A stretch of 64,000 bases of DNA from Anopheles merus (GCF_017562075.2 NC_054083.1:41647255-41711254); one strand, 5' to 3'. Shown: positions 10,701 through 23,753, counted from the first letter of the stretch. The notes: generated from the sequence alone by a model not told the origin. Numbers and translations: made by a program.

Positions 10701-13700
10701 GAGCCGGGCCGGGCCGGCTTATCTTTCGGCCACTCCAATTTATCTACTCTCCCGCTGATCACGACGCGGCCACGGCCTTTTGCCTGATCAAACGTGCCGC
10801 ACGTGTCGATGGGGTGGGTGGGGGAAAGGAAGGGGGGAGGGGGATTCCCCATCGATCGAGGAAATGCGCGCGAGAAGAGAGTGGTGAGATCGATCACTGC
10901 TGGAACGGACGCCGGCAGAACCACCGCCTGGCATGGGGTCAGGTGAACTCACCCCCCCTCCAAACCAGGTTCTACCTCTCGTCCCTTCGTCAATGGCACC
11001 AGTACCAGAGTGGTGGAAGTGGTGAAAGAAATCAAAATAAACAACTCTTGCGTATGTAGCGCTGCGTATGTTTTGGCGCGCACGCCTTCTTAAAAAAGGA
11101 AGCCAAAACGGTGGCCCCTGTTTATACATTGTGAGGCCCACGGGTGAGGGGAGGTGGGGGTGGTGGTCAGACAGGTAATTAATAATTCGAAACAAACACA
11201 CAAACACACACTCGAACAAACCCGCCGACAATCGTGTGCGCCCGAGCGACACAGGAAGTGGACTACTGGGGCAGCAGACCGTCCGGGGCTGGACTGAGAG
11301 TACACGAGACACGAAAACAAACAGCGACAGCGACAAGCGGTTGCGCGTTTGCTGTTTGCTTGACCGTCTGCGCAACCTGCCTCCCGGCGACGGCCTGTTG
11401 AGTGTTTAATTTGTTTCTGGGTTTTTTTGGGCGAATTCTTTGCGCGAATATTTGCTCGATTCGGCGATCGGCGTAAGATGCACCCGCAGGGTCCGATCGA
11501 TCATAACTCGCAGCAGCTTGCGGGCTCAAGCGCGATCTTGCTGCTGCTGCTGCTGCTGCTGCTCGAAACTACTCCGCGGGCTGAGGGCCCATCGCGAAGA
11601 AGAAACAGGCGAGAGAATCACGTCGGAGAAGTCGGAAACGAAGCCACAAAGAGCGAGCGCACAGAGACAGAGACGGCAAGCAAACTGATCCGAAACTGAA
11701 CCTCGCTCGCGTTGCCCTTTTCTGGCCGGCAAGCTCGTGCTACCGTGTGGTGCTACAGCTTGTGGAGGGCCTGGGCGGAGAGCAGGAGGCCAGACGGGCA
11801 GTGACGGCACCGAAACCGAAACATAACAAACCGAAGATCAAAGAAAAGGCACCGACAAAATAACACCCAGCTGCGGCAACGCTACGGTTGGGTTGGGTTG
11901 GGGGGGCGCTAGCACAGAGACGAAGGCTAGAAGGGAAGGGATGGGGGGGAAGGATCGCCAGTCAGAGCCCGCAAAGAGAGAAACGAGAGAAGAAAATAAA
12001 AAAAACGAAACCGGCCACAGAAAACGTATCCCGGCGGCTGGCCGGTTCCGTTTAGCTGAATCGGTTTCCAAAAAGGCGGGCGGGCGGAATGGGGCAGGAA
12101 TGTTTCTTCGCTTTGCCCTTCCCCTACTGCCCGGGGTTAATCTGGTTGAGTGTGTGTGTGTGTGTGAGCACTGTTTTTTTTCGTCTTGCCTCAAGTTTAA
12201 TGTTTTTTGTTTGCGCTCAGTACCTTTCCGGGAGGCTGCACGCTGCTGCTGCTGCTGCTGCTGCTGCGGCGATTCTGTCACGCTGCGCAGGACGTTCTGC
12301 GCAATGATGCGTCCGCCGCGGCCAGGGCTCTTTCACCTGTTCGGAGTGTTTTCTTCCCATACTCCCCCCCCCCTCCCCATTAGCAGCAACGGAAGCAAAA
12401 ACCGCATGTGTGCGTGTTGCGAGATCGATCGCTTCCAGCCATTAAACCGCACTCACGTGGTTTCTGATAAACATGCCGCCGGCCGCTCGCATCGCTCGCT
12501 CGCTCTGTTTGTGTGCAGCGTGTGTTTCTATTATGGTTTATTTATATCCATTTTCTTGTCCCGGGCCCGCTTGGACGGCTGCGACGATGTTGAGGGAGGG
12601 TTTGGAGAGTTTTGGCCATCGCCAAAGCGATCGCAGGTTGAGGGTTTGGGTTGCAGCATTCAGCATGCAAGTTTTGCGTTCGCGGTAGCGCTTTCGGTTA
12701 AATGATTCGGTAATTGTTAAACGATCAAGGTGGAGGTCAACTGTCAAATGCTTAACACTTTATCACATTTTTTTACATAGCTAGCAGCAGTTTATTTAAA
12801 GCTTCCGATTAGAGTATCAGGACTAGAGGATCAAATAAACTATTAGGTGAATGAGCTTGCCTATTCATGTCATTAGCGTAAGACCAGACAAACTCGTTGG
12901 TATATGTATAGAATGCTATTCCTAATTGATCATAAGGACGAAAAAAAAGTGGATACTAGAGTTTGACGCAATAAACTCCTTATAATTATTAACCTGGAAC
13001 GATCCTCGACTGATGACCCGATTACTCAAATGAATATGGTGGACATCTGAAGTTCATCGGAAGCACATCGGAAGCACATCGGACTTTTGGAAATGTTGGA
13101 AGATATTCTATGATAATTCCAAGCACACCCGAAGTACTTTTGGCGATGTTGGAAGCTATTCTGTGATACCTCCAAGCACATAAGAGGCACTTTTGGCGAT
13201 GCTGGAAGGTATTCTATGATAGTTCCAAGCACATAAGAGGCTCTTTTGGTGATGTTGGAAGGTATTCTACGATAGTTACAAGCACATCTGATGCACTTTT
13301 GGTGATGTTTGAAGGTATTATATGATAGTTCCAAACACATCTGATGCACTTTTGGTGATGTTGGAAGATATTCTATGATAATTCCAAGCACACCCGAAGT
13401 ACTTTTTATGATATTGGAAGGTATTCTGTGATACCTCCAAGCACATAAGAGGCACTTTTGGAGATGTTGGAAGGTATTCTACGAAAGTTCCAAACACATC
13501 TGATGCACTTTTGGAGATGTTTGAAGGTATTCTATGATAGTTTTAAGCACATAAGAGGCACTTTTGGAGATGTTGAAAGGTGGATTCTAGCACATAATGG
13601 TCTATTTTACATACTTGTTCATGGCGTTTAGTTTGGAAATTGAATCCTGAAACTGTGAGCCCTGCTTTATGTTCAAATAATTCATTTAATCTTGAGGTAT

Positions 13701-16700
13701 GATGAAACATTTTATGCTAAACTAAAACATTCCACAACAAATTAAGACACAACTATTCAAAAATTATCTATTCTTCACTAGTATTCAGTTGGTGGAGCGA
13801 CAGATCTCCTCAGGCATCTTAACTCAGACTTCACTCCATAGTTCTTTAATTCCTTTACATTCCTTGTTGGGCTACAGCTGCTCTGCTGCCTGCAACGACC
13901 TTTTGTGGTACCTATTTAATCATTCAAGTATTGCTTTTAACTTAGGAGAAGCCGTTAAAGCTTTTTGGACGGTTCCTCAGATCGAAAGGACGATAATTGA
14001 TTTCCTTTGACTATTGCATCTGCTAATGGAATAAAACCAAGAACACTCTAGCAGCCAATTGTTTCCCTACGCTCAATTAAACCCTTCCCCAATAAACCGC
14101 AAAACTGCAACCAAAAACTCCGCGACACAAAGCGCAAAGCATTGCATTCGTTTCGTTCTCGCCGAAAATGAACCTCCAAACGTACCCAGGGCGAATTTCC
14201 GCCACTGCTCCCCAACAACCTACGATTCACCCTGCCGTGCCCGGCACGCTGTAACAAGATTAGCATCCGTCTCCGTTCGGTGGCTGGGCACGCAACGCCG
14301 GCGGTTCGCCTTTTATTGTAAAGCAAAAATTGCACCGTAAATTACATACATTTGCACCGACCCTGACCGTCTATTAGCGTGCGCGCGAGAGATGCACCTT
14401 TGCATCGGTTTTCTTCTGCGCGACCGCAGCAGCAGCAGCAGCAGCAACACGCGCACCAGGGGCTAGAGGCGCTGTGGAACCCCGGAAACCGCGCGCGCGC
14501 GCAGCAAATCCTTCTCCTTCGTTCACACCTCGGGGCCATCGGCGAACGGTTGCAGCGGCTGCAGAGCCTCGGCTCCAAGGATCGATAGCACCGAGCGGAA
14601 GCACTAGTGCGCTGTTTATGAAATTGCCGCCACTCTGGGGCGAGAGAACGATTTGCATTTGCGCTCGCGCTGCACACACGCGCGGCGGTGGCAAGCTGGG
14701 CGGCAAAGTTCAAGGCACACAAAGCGCCCAGAGGGAAGCCGATGGGAGGTGAAAATCGAAGACGGACACGGCGGCAGCGCATCGTTCGAGGTAGACAAAA
14801 AAGGGCACCGATGAAGCAGAAGGCAGCAGCAGCAGCAGCAACAACAACAGGTGCAGACAGTGTGCGGTTCGGCCTTTTTGCCGGGCTTGCCTTGGTTGCC
14901 TCACTTTGATGTCCACTGGGGCTACCGCATAGCTCTCTCCATCCTCCTGAAGGATCTCCTGACTTGCCAAATCGGTTTCCCTAGTGGTTGGGGTTTCCTT
15001 TTGTTTTTAATTTCAATTTACCGACCTAGCTTTTTTAATGTGTGTTTGCATGTTTTTTGGGGATGTTTTACTCATGGAGCGAAACATTTGTTAGAATGAA
15101 AATGAAGCAAAAATACCGTAAATACCTTAACACTAAGTGGGCCGACACTAAATGGAGTGGAATGAATTCAGTTGAAACACAAACACACAGCACCTATTAC
15201 TTTAATTTCTAGCCCAATCACATTATTCTAATCGCTCTAGCCCTGTCAAGGGCTTCTAATCTCTTTTGCAAATTGGACCCCTGGTTGCAATAACAAGCGA
15301 CTTCCTCACAAGCGCCACCAATTGTTCAGCTCGACGTCCAGCTCGTTCGTTCGAGACAGCAACAATGCCACTCACCCCTTCCCGAAGTGCCAAGCAAAAC
15401 AAACTGCACCGCAAACAATCACACACAGGTGCATCTGGTCCAGTCCGGCTTGCCATCCCGAAGCAGCAGTCTTGAAGACGCGTGCGCAAACGTGCGATTA
15501 ATCGTCTTATAATTGGCCACCGGGCCCCGTCCCCCGTCCGCTTAATTATAATGTAATTTAAATAATTTGCCCATCTAATTAATAGCTGTCAAAGTGGGAC
15601 GGCTAGCAAAGCACAGCCGGGACGCTGTGGACGCGCCGCCTTCAGATTAGTGCACCGGCCTTTGGTGTGATTTTTGCCGGTGTCCCGCAGCAAGCGGCAC
15701 AGCAGACATCGTAGACAACATCAAAGGGAGCTGCGTACTGTGTACTAGTGGCCGGATGGTTCCCTTTCATGGTATGATGCGGTCCGGTTTTTCGCGCACG
15801 CTCGTGTATTTTTTCTTTTTTCGTGTGTATTTCATGCCTTTCATCTAGGAGCGCCCTCGATGCAACCAACAAACGGCATGGAAGGTGCATGTTTTTATTC
15901 GCCCGCTGCGCTTTATTTACACGAAAACCGGGTTTCAGCCCGAAAACTCCGATGCTGATCTGCTGTTTGATCCTCCACCATGCGGGATCAGACGATCAGA
16001 CACCCGGACTCGGGGCGGCGGCGCATAAGGCGCACAAACATTAAGCAGTAGCACGCGAGGGAAACGACAGATCAAAGCAGGATGCTCTTTGATTGCTGGG
16101 CAACGGTAGACCCGAACGGTATAGTGAGACAAACTGTGAGGGTCTTTGAGGTTTTAGAACGATTTACAGACATGGGCAGGGGTGTGTTGGTTTAATGAAC
16201 TTTGAACGAAACTGGTGCTTACTGTTGCGTTAGAATGCATTCGCTGGACAAGTAATCGCACAGTGCAAGAGTGTGTAGTAAGTTCTTGTTGCAATGATCG
16301 TGTTTGAAGGACCAAGTCCATAAATACTGAAGATGTTATTCCAAAAAACAAATCTATAACTTGATTGTGTTCTACGTAATTTTATATCATCCAATTCAAT
16401 TGATTGGTTCAATTGGATTAATAATTCCCATTAGTTGACTTTAGAATGACAACATTAGAAAATTCCCATTCGTTGACAGTGTTCTATTCAATTTAAGCTA
16501 CTCTATCCAGAGACCCTGGAAGAGCCTTTACCCAATACAAAAACCCAAAATAGTTATTTCTCTGAAACTTTTGTAGCGTTTGAACCACCCTGTGGGTCGA
16601 TCGTGTTCGAAGGTCCAAAATTCAATTAGATCCGTATTTGGCTATAAGCGTATTCTAAAACCTCGATTAATCGTTACTCAAGGTGAAGAATTTGTCTTTA

Positions 16701-17085
16701 AAACACGTTGATCGGCCCCTGGAAAGATCGCGTTTGAGAGACTAAATCCTAAATTACTATTCAGATCTTTAAACCAAGAATTCAACCATCAGTTAATCTA
16801 ATGATCTCGAATGATTCTGTCGTGTTCTGAATGAAGGATCTGTCTGAATGAAAGATCGTGTTCGAAGGACCAAACTCAAAATCATCTCTCATCTCATCAA
16901 AGGTCATCTCCTTAAAACATTGAAAGAAGACCAAATCAAATCCATAAATTGATAGTGATAGTTTTGTGATTGAACCATTCTCTTCTCAGATCGTGTTCGA
17001 AGGACCAAAACTCACTGCTTAGAGTCGAGCCGAGCCATTACTTCTATCTTCTCAACCTCTCTACGGACACAGACAGCCCTTCCGA

Positions 17086-17180
<95 letters not shown>

Positions 17181-19930
17181 ACAGAAGCCTACTCTCCTCT
17201 CATCTCAACCGCACGCAATAAGTAGATATCGCTGTACGGTCAGCGGTACCCGACGCACGCGCGCTTGTCAGTACGGCACGATCTTGTAATCAACACGAAT
17301 GCCGCTGCCGACAAAAGAACGAAAGCCTCCCGGTGTTTATGGCGACAGAGTTGGGGAGTTGTTTTTTTTTGTTTTTCTTACCGGTGCAAATCAAGATTGC
17401 GACACCCACCGGGCGCCCTCCTCTCATCTCCAACATCAACCCCCATCCCATCGCGCCAAAAACTTTGGCTGGGCGTCCCATTTGTAAGGGAGGGAAAAGG
17501 TTTCCGGTTTCATTGACAACGGCGATCGTCTTGGGCGCGCACAACAGCAAAACAACCAACCAGCCCCTTTTCACAGGGTTACCGCTACGTCCTTTACACT
17601 CAACCTTCAGCCCCCCCCCCTCGCCGTTGGTCAGCCCTTGCCTACCAATTTGAAAGGTGAGGCGCCGTCACCACCGACAAACAGCTATCAGCCCGGATCG
17701 ATCGATTGGGAAACGGTTGTCAACTAGCGCTAATGATCACACACACACACACACACACATGGGCTGCCGCCAATTTTAATTGAAACATCCTGGCCCAGCC
17801 TGCCCACACCGTCGTTAATCATAATCCGTCTCTAGGGGGCGCAAGCAGGGCCCTTTGCGAGGGCGAGGGAGGAAGCGATTCGATCCGATCAGGCGGACAG
17901 ACAGATCGGATCAGATGGTTAATGGTAGACAGCGGCGAGACCGATACAGAGAGAGAGAGAGAGAGAGAAGGATTGTGCACCCGGGCGAACATCAGAGCCG
18001 TACGATCAAAAAATTGCCGGCCCCCGTGCGTTAGCGCGTGCTCTTTCTCACAGCTTCTTTTACGCTCTCAGTTACATACCCCCCCATTTACTCCCACCCC
18101 CCCTCCTCCTCCTCCTCCTCCTCTGTGTCCCTTTAGCCGCTCCTTCACCCACAGCTCCCCGCTGCCCATCGCGGTCTAGGTGGCGGTCCCTTTTTGATCT
18201 GTGGGCCGCCCATCACACACCCCAACTCCCCCCACCAGCCCACCAACCCTCCAGCGTACCTGTGCAACGAGAGCCGCCGGCCAAAGATCAAAGCGAGTTT
18301 TCGTTTTATTTTTCCTTCGCACCGTTTCGCGTTTCCTCTCCTTCGCTGCTGGATCGCGCGCGCGCGCGCGTCTGTCTGTGTGTGTGAGTTTTATTTCTGT
18401 TTTCTTTTTTTTGTGTTTTGCGCCAGCTCGTTGCGCGAGCTCGGCGCACGTGCCCTCACATCTTCCCTTATTTTCTGACTCGTTATATCGCTTCCCCCCC
18501 CCCTGCCTTCCCTTTGGGGCACGTTTCTCGGGACTGTGTTTTTTTTTTTTGGTCGAGCACGTTTTCCAATCGATCAATTTCATGGTCCGCGCCCGAAATG
18601 GGATGGGAATTCTCGCCTAGGCCGCTCTGCCACTGCCGGTAGTGCCGGGTTTTTTGGCCAGCCGCACGATTGAACCAGACGGCAAAAGGCAAAGAAAGCC
18701 GCGGCGAAGCAACAGAAAGGCAGCTAAACCAAACTCATCATAACTGGGCCCACGGGAGCTACCCGGTACAAAAGGGAGTCGGCCCATCAGGAAAACAAAG
18801 GGGGGAAAACGGGGGGGAAGGGTACACAAAACACCACGGCACAGTGAGGGCTCAAAACCGGCAGCCGGCCAGCCAGCCAGCCAACAAATCGGTAATTATT
18901 TCAGCGGAATCGAATCCGCGACCGTTTTCGTGGCACGAGCAGCCAGCGCTCGTCGGTTTCTCCGTTACCGTGACGTCGCACTCGCCAAACCGCCACAACA
19001 TGTCGGTGGGGGGAGGCAAAAAACACGCGCGCGCGCTCGGAAACATCATTAATGATATAATAATGATAGTAAACTGTACCTGGAATTATACATAATTTAG
19101 TAATAAGTGACCAGTGCCGACGCGGCGTGTGCCCCGGGATACTTTGAGGGAGGCGGTAGGATGGAGGGTGAAGAAGAGAGAGAGAGAGGGAGAGAGAGAG
19201 ATAGAGAGAGAGAGAGAGTCGGCAGCATCTTCACTTTTCCCCCAAAAGGGTTTCGCGTGATCGTGTACGTGATCGTGATCGCACAAAAAAGGGCACCGTT
19301 TTGCGCCTCATTTTGATGAAGCATAAATTGTATTTTAAATTAAGCTGCTTTGTGGCACAACATTTAACCTAAAATTCATCCCAAGAAGGCACTCTGTGGC
19401 TGCCGATTTGCATCATGGTGACCAGACCAGGCATCAAATGCGCGCGCGGGAAACAGATGGAGTCAGTATCAACAACAGCACGCGATTACGATCAGGTGCG
19501 TTTTTCTTTCCCCTCGCGCCGATAACGAAACTTCGGCAAAACAAAAACTTCCCCCCAAACAGCCATGCCCGAGGGCGGCAGTTTTTCTTTTGATCTTTTA
19601 CCACTTTTTTCATCGAGATTGAGCGAAAACGAGAGAAGGAGGGAGAGAAAGAGCAAGAGAGATTCTTTTCACGCCGTCAATGGACGGCGCAGACGATGTT
19701 ATGCTCGATCATATCGTAGTGATTTTACCACACGTGGGTGTGAGAAATGGAATGCAATCCCATGCTCCCACCTGTTGTCTCAGTGCGCCCGCGTGTGTGT
19801 GTGTGTGTGTGTAAACACGTGAACAAGATTCTAAACTAAACTGGCGCGTACGGCGGCCAACACTTACCGTCGTCATCAGTGGCGTCCCGTGGCCCGTGGA
19901 GCTGCTCCTTCGACAGCCGTGAAAGGCCAT
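7781..19930 (-). CDS. Notum: Notum, palmitoleoyl-protein carboxylesterase (Wnt deacylase)
   Basis: Exons 19868-19930 (inferred), 9649-10084, 9259-9555, 8902-9108 and 7781-8826 join in phase to 682 residues. Notum is a secreted alpha/beta hydrolase that removes palmitoleate from Wnt and so acts as a feedback antagonist. Visible hallmarks are a signal anchor/peptide (VTVLVLIVALTL), FFEGGWHCYD, NPYWYNANHVFVPYCSSD, the nucleophile elbow GSSAG (Ser244), QWLFDEAQ (Asp345) and SCIGH (His391). These last three correspond to the Ser-Asp-His triad with the expected order and spacing. After about residue 430 comes a long basic low-complexity insert (Gln run, RRQERRKRQ, Gly run). A cysteine-containing C-terminal segment of about 80 residues follows (CALRLLERCSWPQCNHSC onward). 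Downstream exons are certain; only the first exon is inferential. Confidence 0.93.
10085..13061. other. Notum intron 1, 3' part
   Basis: Non-coding by inference. It holds (CTG/CAG)n tracts near 11540-11563 and 12240-12266 and a TCF-type motif at 11835-11843. Open frames here, including a leucine-run one at 11478-11699 on plus, follow from the triplet repeats and have no recognisable domain. Confidence 0.5.
11835..11843 (+). promoter_or_regulatory. TCF/Pangolin HMG-type motif AGATCAAAG
   Basis: Exact AGATCAAAG in Notum intron 1. No GCCGCC helper is seen close by. Function is inferred from Notum being a Wnt target in other animals. Confidence 0.3.
13062..13600. repeat. 53-bp tandem repeat (about 10 copies)
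   Basis: Units of about 53 bp contain CTTTTGG-GATGTTGGAAGGTATTCT and AAGCACAT. They run from about 13062 to 13600 inside Notum intron 1. Variants recur in order: the CACACCCGAAGTAC variant at about 13124 and 13388, and ACCTCCAAGCACATAAGAGG at about 13165 and 13430. Both spacings are close to 264 bp, i.e. five units, so part of the array was duplicated as a five-unit block. Confidence 0.9.
13601..16289. other. Notum intron 1, central part
   Basis: No gene is recognised. It contains (CAG)n tracts near 14427-14445 and 14823-14845 and a TCF-type motif at 16069-16077 (AGATCAAAG), with GGCGGC about 47 bp upstream of it. Confidence 0.45.
16069..16077 (+). promoter_or_regulatory. TCF/Pangolin HMG-type motif CAGATCAAAGC
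   Basis: AGATCAAAG in Notum intron 1. A GCCGCC-type sequence (reverse strand, 16017-16022) lies about 47 bp away, which is farther than usual for a helper site. Confidence 0.3.
16290..17012. repeat. degenerate repeat of about 130 bp marked by GATCGTGTTCGAAGGACCAA
   Basis: The 20-mer GATCGTGTTCGAAGGACCAA or a close variant occurs near 16292, 16598, 16726, 16857 and 16990. The last four are spaced about 128-133 bp, and the first is a little over two spacings earlier. Intervening sequence is AT-rich and only loosely similar, so this looks like an old, decayed tandem repeat. Confidence 0.65.
17088..17178. repeat. (CA)n microsatellite
   Basis: About 45 uninterrupted CA dinucleotides. The His-Thr open frame across it is an artefact. 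Confidence 0.98.
17179..19867. other. Notum intron 1, 5' part
   Basis: No coding region is recognised. It contains short (CA)n at about 17738, (GA)n at about 17950 and 19176-19218, (CTC)n near 18105, and a TCF-type site with adjacent helper motif at 18273-18293. Confidence 0.45.
18273..18293 (+). promoter_or_regulatory. TCF helper + HMG motif pair
   Basis: GCCGCCG (18273-18279) is followed 5 bp later by AGATCAAAG (18285-18293). Insect TCF/Pangolin binds through its HMG domain to such AT-type sites and through its C-clamp to GCCGCC-type helper sites nearby. It lies about 1.6 kb inside Notum intron 1, a plausible place for a Wnt-responsive enhancer. Confidence 0.45.
19868..19930 (-). other. 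Notum: inferred first coding exon of Notum
   Basis: The exon at 9649-10084 begins in phase 0 at a strong acceptor (pyrimidine run, then CCACCAG) with no usable ATG before it, so an upstream coding exon is needed. At 19930 on the minus strand an ATG opens MAFHGCRRSSSTGHGTPLMT plus one more T, ending exactly at a consensus donor (ACG|GTAAGT) in phase 0. A second in-frame ATG at 19876 would give MTTVTVLVLIVALTLP, a more typical signal peptide. The implied intron is about 9.8 kb. Other first exons cannot be excluded. Confidence 0.55.
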
Positions 19931-20960
19931 TCTGTGTGTTCTGTGTGTTTGTGTGCACACGTTCTTGTCTGTTTCACTGCAAGGAGTTTCGGCCACGACT
20001 TCTCTTGGCGTTCACGGTTTCAAGCTTCACAATATTTGTTATTTTTTCACATTCACAAGCATCAAAACTGCATCAAAACTGGGTTGAATTTTCTTCTCTG
20101 CACTCCCTCAGCGTAATGTATTTCCAACTTGATCTGCACTCAAACTCATCCACTGCATTGCAAGCTTTGCTTTGCTTTTGGTTGCTTTTCATACACAGAT
20201 ATGCACAACACACACACACGCACACGCACACCCACACACTGTTGAACACGCTTTACGTTTCGTCTTCGGTTTTAGAGAGCTGCGGTTTGTTTTGCTTCCG
20301 CTGTTGGCGCAGTATTAACATTCGCCTTTATCATACATTTTTCACGCACGACCACAAAAATTGTAGAGATTTCTTTTTTTTTTTTACAATACACTCTCAA
20401 AAGGACTCGCAATGCCCCCACCTGTCTTCATCCCATTCGACATTGGCCCTGGAGCTGGGAGACACGGTTCTGCGCACTCATCACCTCCCGCCCGTCGTTG
20501 ATTGCTGGAACACTGACGGTAATCGATCAGCACAGATTTTCCGTGTGAAAACTTTCAACAAAAGCACACAACACTAGCTGACACACTTTACACCCCGCAA
20601 CTATTTGCACCAATATGTTTTGTTCGTGAAAACTGTTCACTTCCAACTATAGTACGACACTCGAAACTTTGCTAGAAGAAAAATCTGCGTTTGGGCAGCA
20701 AAATCCCGCACTTCGTTTACTAGCGGCAGCAGCGAGCGTTCACACATCTCACCCGGACGGCGTGCGGCTGGAAAGTGTGCGAGCGTATCGAGCGGTCCGC
20801 TTATGCTCAGCTTGCCGGCGCTGCGCATTTTTATGTTGCCTTTATGCTGCCTCTTCGGGGCTCCGAAGCGTGCGCGCGACTCCCAGGCTAAGGTGCGCGC
20901 TCTCTCGCTCTCGCTCTCGCTCTGTTTTTCTCTTTCTCTGCCGCTCTCACGCTCTCTCGC
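19931..20960 (-). promoter_or_regulatory. Notum: probable Notum 5' UTR and promoter region
   Basis: This is upstream of the inferred Notum start. Its plus-strand reading is rich in CT/CA blocks and it includes a GC-rich patch near 20700-20890, after which the sequence becomes very AT-rich at about 21070. No initiator plus DPE or TATA combination could be fixed with confidence. Confidence 0.35.
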
Positions 20961-22250
20961 CATCGGGAGGGAAGGTTTCTCTCACACAACACACGGCGGG
21001 AACGAAGCAGGCTACGAGTAGGACAAATTATTGGCATTTTTAACCACCGCGCGATGGAAGCATTTTTCACCAACCTGTTACTGGAAAATCTGGAGAAAAA
21101 TGATTTATTTTTTATTTTTTTAAGCTCATTCAGCCTACATAACTGAATACTTATCCTTTTAATGCAAATAATTGAACACAGTTAAAATAACAAGATTTTT
21201 TGTATATGAAAAATGTGATTGAAATGATTAAACATAATAATTGAATAATAATTCATTTGAACATTAATTTTAACAAATTTAATATTAAAACAATAAGCTT
21301 TGTTTTTCTTCCACCGTTCTTTTGTTTGCTGATGAGGTCATGCAAACGAATTTACCCGCCTTTTTCAATGTTACGATCCTCTAGAGCTGCTTGTTTCAAG
21401 ATGATTTACATTTTAGGAGCCAAAGAGAGAGGAGTAAGAATAATGTTAAAGGACCTTCGTTCTACCCACATTACCCTGCACCGTGCAGGTAAAAGGGAGG
21501 TAAAATATGGTGGGAAATTTTGGCATGATGGGTACCGTGGAACACAAAAAGTGGAAAATCCCGCGGAAAATCCACCGGTTGGCATTGCACGAAAATAAGG
21601 AAAGTCAGGTCAATTTGTCAGCTTGCTTTTGGTTTCAACTTTCAATAGCTAAAGTTTATAAAAAAAGGGTACAAAAATGCAAAAAAAGGGACCTCTCTCA
21701 CGGGGGACCAAACGACTGACCTTACACGTGTCGTTTGGCTTGGCAAACAATCTCATTATAATGAATTTATTTGTTTATTTTCTTGCTCGCTCTGCCTCGG
21801 CGCAGGAGTGTGTCGGTAATAGCCGCTCGATGGTACTAAATATTCGTAATTTGCTTCCCTGGACAAGGAGCACAAAGTTGTCTACGGGCTGCTAAAACCC
21901 AGTATCGCAATAAATTCTACCTGAAGCTGATCAAAACCCCCGCCTCGATAGCAATTAACCGGTGTTTGTGCGCTCACAGACAGCTTTTGCGTACGGCGAA
22001 AGAGTTACGGCGCGATTGCCCCACCCCAACTGTACATTGTAGCTCCGGCCCCATATGCTGGCTGGATGCATCAACCGGTAGATAAACCATTTTCCGAAAT
22101 GGCCTACAAGCTTAACGGCTAGCAACGGTGATCGTTTTGTGTGGGTGAGGGATGGCGATGCATTTTGTTAGTTTACGCCCGCAGCGCTCGCACCCCCCCA
22201 GAACGTGCACGTTTAATGCCGACGAATGCATCAAACGTGCATTACACTCG
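20961..22250. other. intergenic, no gene seen
   Basis: AT-rich to about 21700. No domain, splice-consistent exon set or transposon end is recognised. Confidence 0.5.
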
Positions 22251-22417
<167 letters not shown>

Positions 22418-22784
22418 ACGAAGCTTCTTCTTCTCTATCTTCCACCCTCTGCGAAAGGCGGCATGATAAAAAAGACCACTTTATGTCTATTTTATATATA
22501 TTAATTAATGGTGATGATCATCGTTAAAAAATTTAAACCTCACCTGCCATGATGGGGACAGAGGAGGCGAAGCGGGCTCGTTTGAGCCGTACCGCAACCG
22601 GTACCGGTACCGGGTTGGGTTGGCCGTGGGGAAAGGTTTCCAAGGGACGGAGGACACAGTGGGACGGTTGCAGTAAACCCGATCCTCACTAAACGCCCCG
22701 GCGATGATCGCACGCGTGCACACGCCTCGTGCGATGGCGTAGTGCAAGCAGGTTGACGTCGTCCCTGTAACCTGTTGCTAATGA

Positions 22785-22785
<1 letters not shown>

Positions 22786-22863
<78 letters not shown>

Positions 22864-22872
22864 CACACACAT
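22786..22872. repeat. (CA)n microsatellite
   Basis: A second CA tract of about 85 bp, 370 bp from the previous one. Confidence 0.97.
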
Positions 22873-23721
22873 ACGCACAGCGACACAGCACACCGATCAC
22901 ACCTCTTCGCTTCTTCGGTAGAGAAGCTGCTCCTTCTTGACGCAAGGGCTTAGGAAGAAAATCGAGCAAAATGTTCTGTCCTGATCGTTGGGAAATGCAC
23001 GTACTAGTTGGGAAGTGTTGCTACCTTTTCACCAAATTGTTGACCACCACAGCCACCTTCTCCGGCATTGTGAAATATGTGAGCCGTTTTATTGTTTTTA
23101 ATTCCCTCGCGATCAGACTGCGGCTATAATTCCTTTTGCTTGTAATGCGTTTTTAATGTAATTTTCATTTCAAAACCCCAAACGAATCCGTCAAACCTGG
23201 AGCTGAAGGCACCAGGCCGCGGTATTATTGAAGATTATAAGCAACCCGCACCGCTGGTGTTGATCCTTTCGCCCACTAAACGATGCTAACAATTGACCAA
23301 AGTGAACAGAAGCCGCCCGCGATGGACCCCAAAAGCTCGCCCATACAGTGTTTCGGGATGCCGGTTTTTCTTTTCCATTCCCTCACCTCCCCCCTCCCTT
23401 CCTCGAGAAAGGATTATTAGTGACGCTCTCACCACCGGCGCCGTTTGGGCGCAAGCGAAGTCATCGCAAGTCAACTTTATCGCTGGCATATAAAACAGCT
23501 CGATGAATATACAATCAACTACTAGTTTTACGATTTAATTTATGCTCCTTGCGGTTTGCCAGCCCCGACCTTCGGGTGGTCCACACGCCCGGGTGGTGGA
23601 ATGCGGAGGGAAGGGGGAAGAGAAGAAGTGGGAGGGTACTTCTAGCTGTGTGTGATGACCGATCACACTCTCTGTGCGCAGCCCCTATGCAAGACTTAGT
23701 CTTATCTTGTCGCCTGCCTGC

Positions 23722-23722
23722 A

Positions 23723-23751
<29 letters not shown>
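23722..23751. repeat. poly-C tract
   Basis: About 29 consecutive C followed by eight A. The exact length is likely to vary between individuals or between assemblies. Confidence 0.95.

Positions 23752-23753
<2 letters not shown>

Noticed and set aside
11478..11699. Plus-strand frame starting MHPQGP with a leucine run that looks like a signal peptide
   Set aside because: The leucines come from a (CTG)n tract, there is no domain after it, and it lies inside the inferred Notum intron on the opposite strand.
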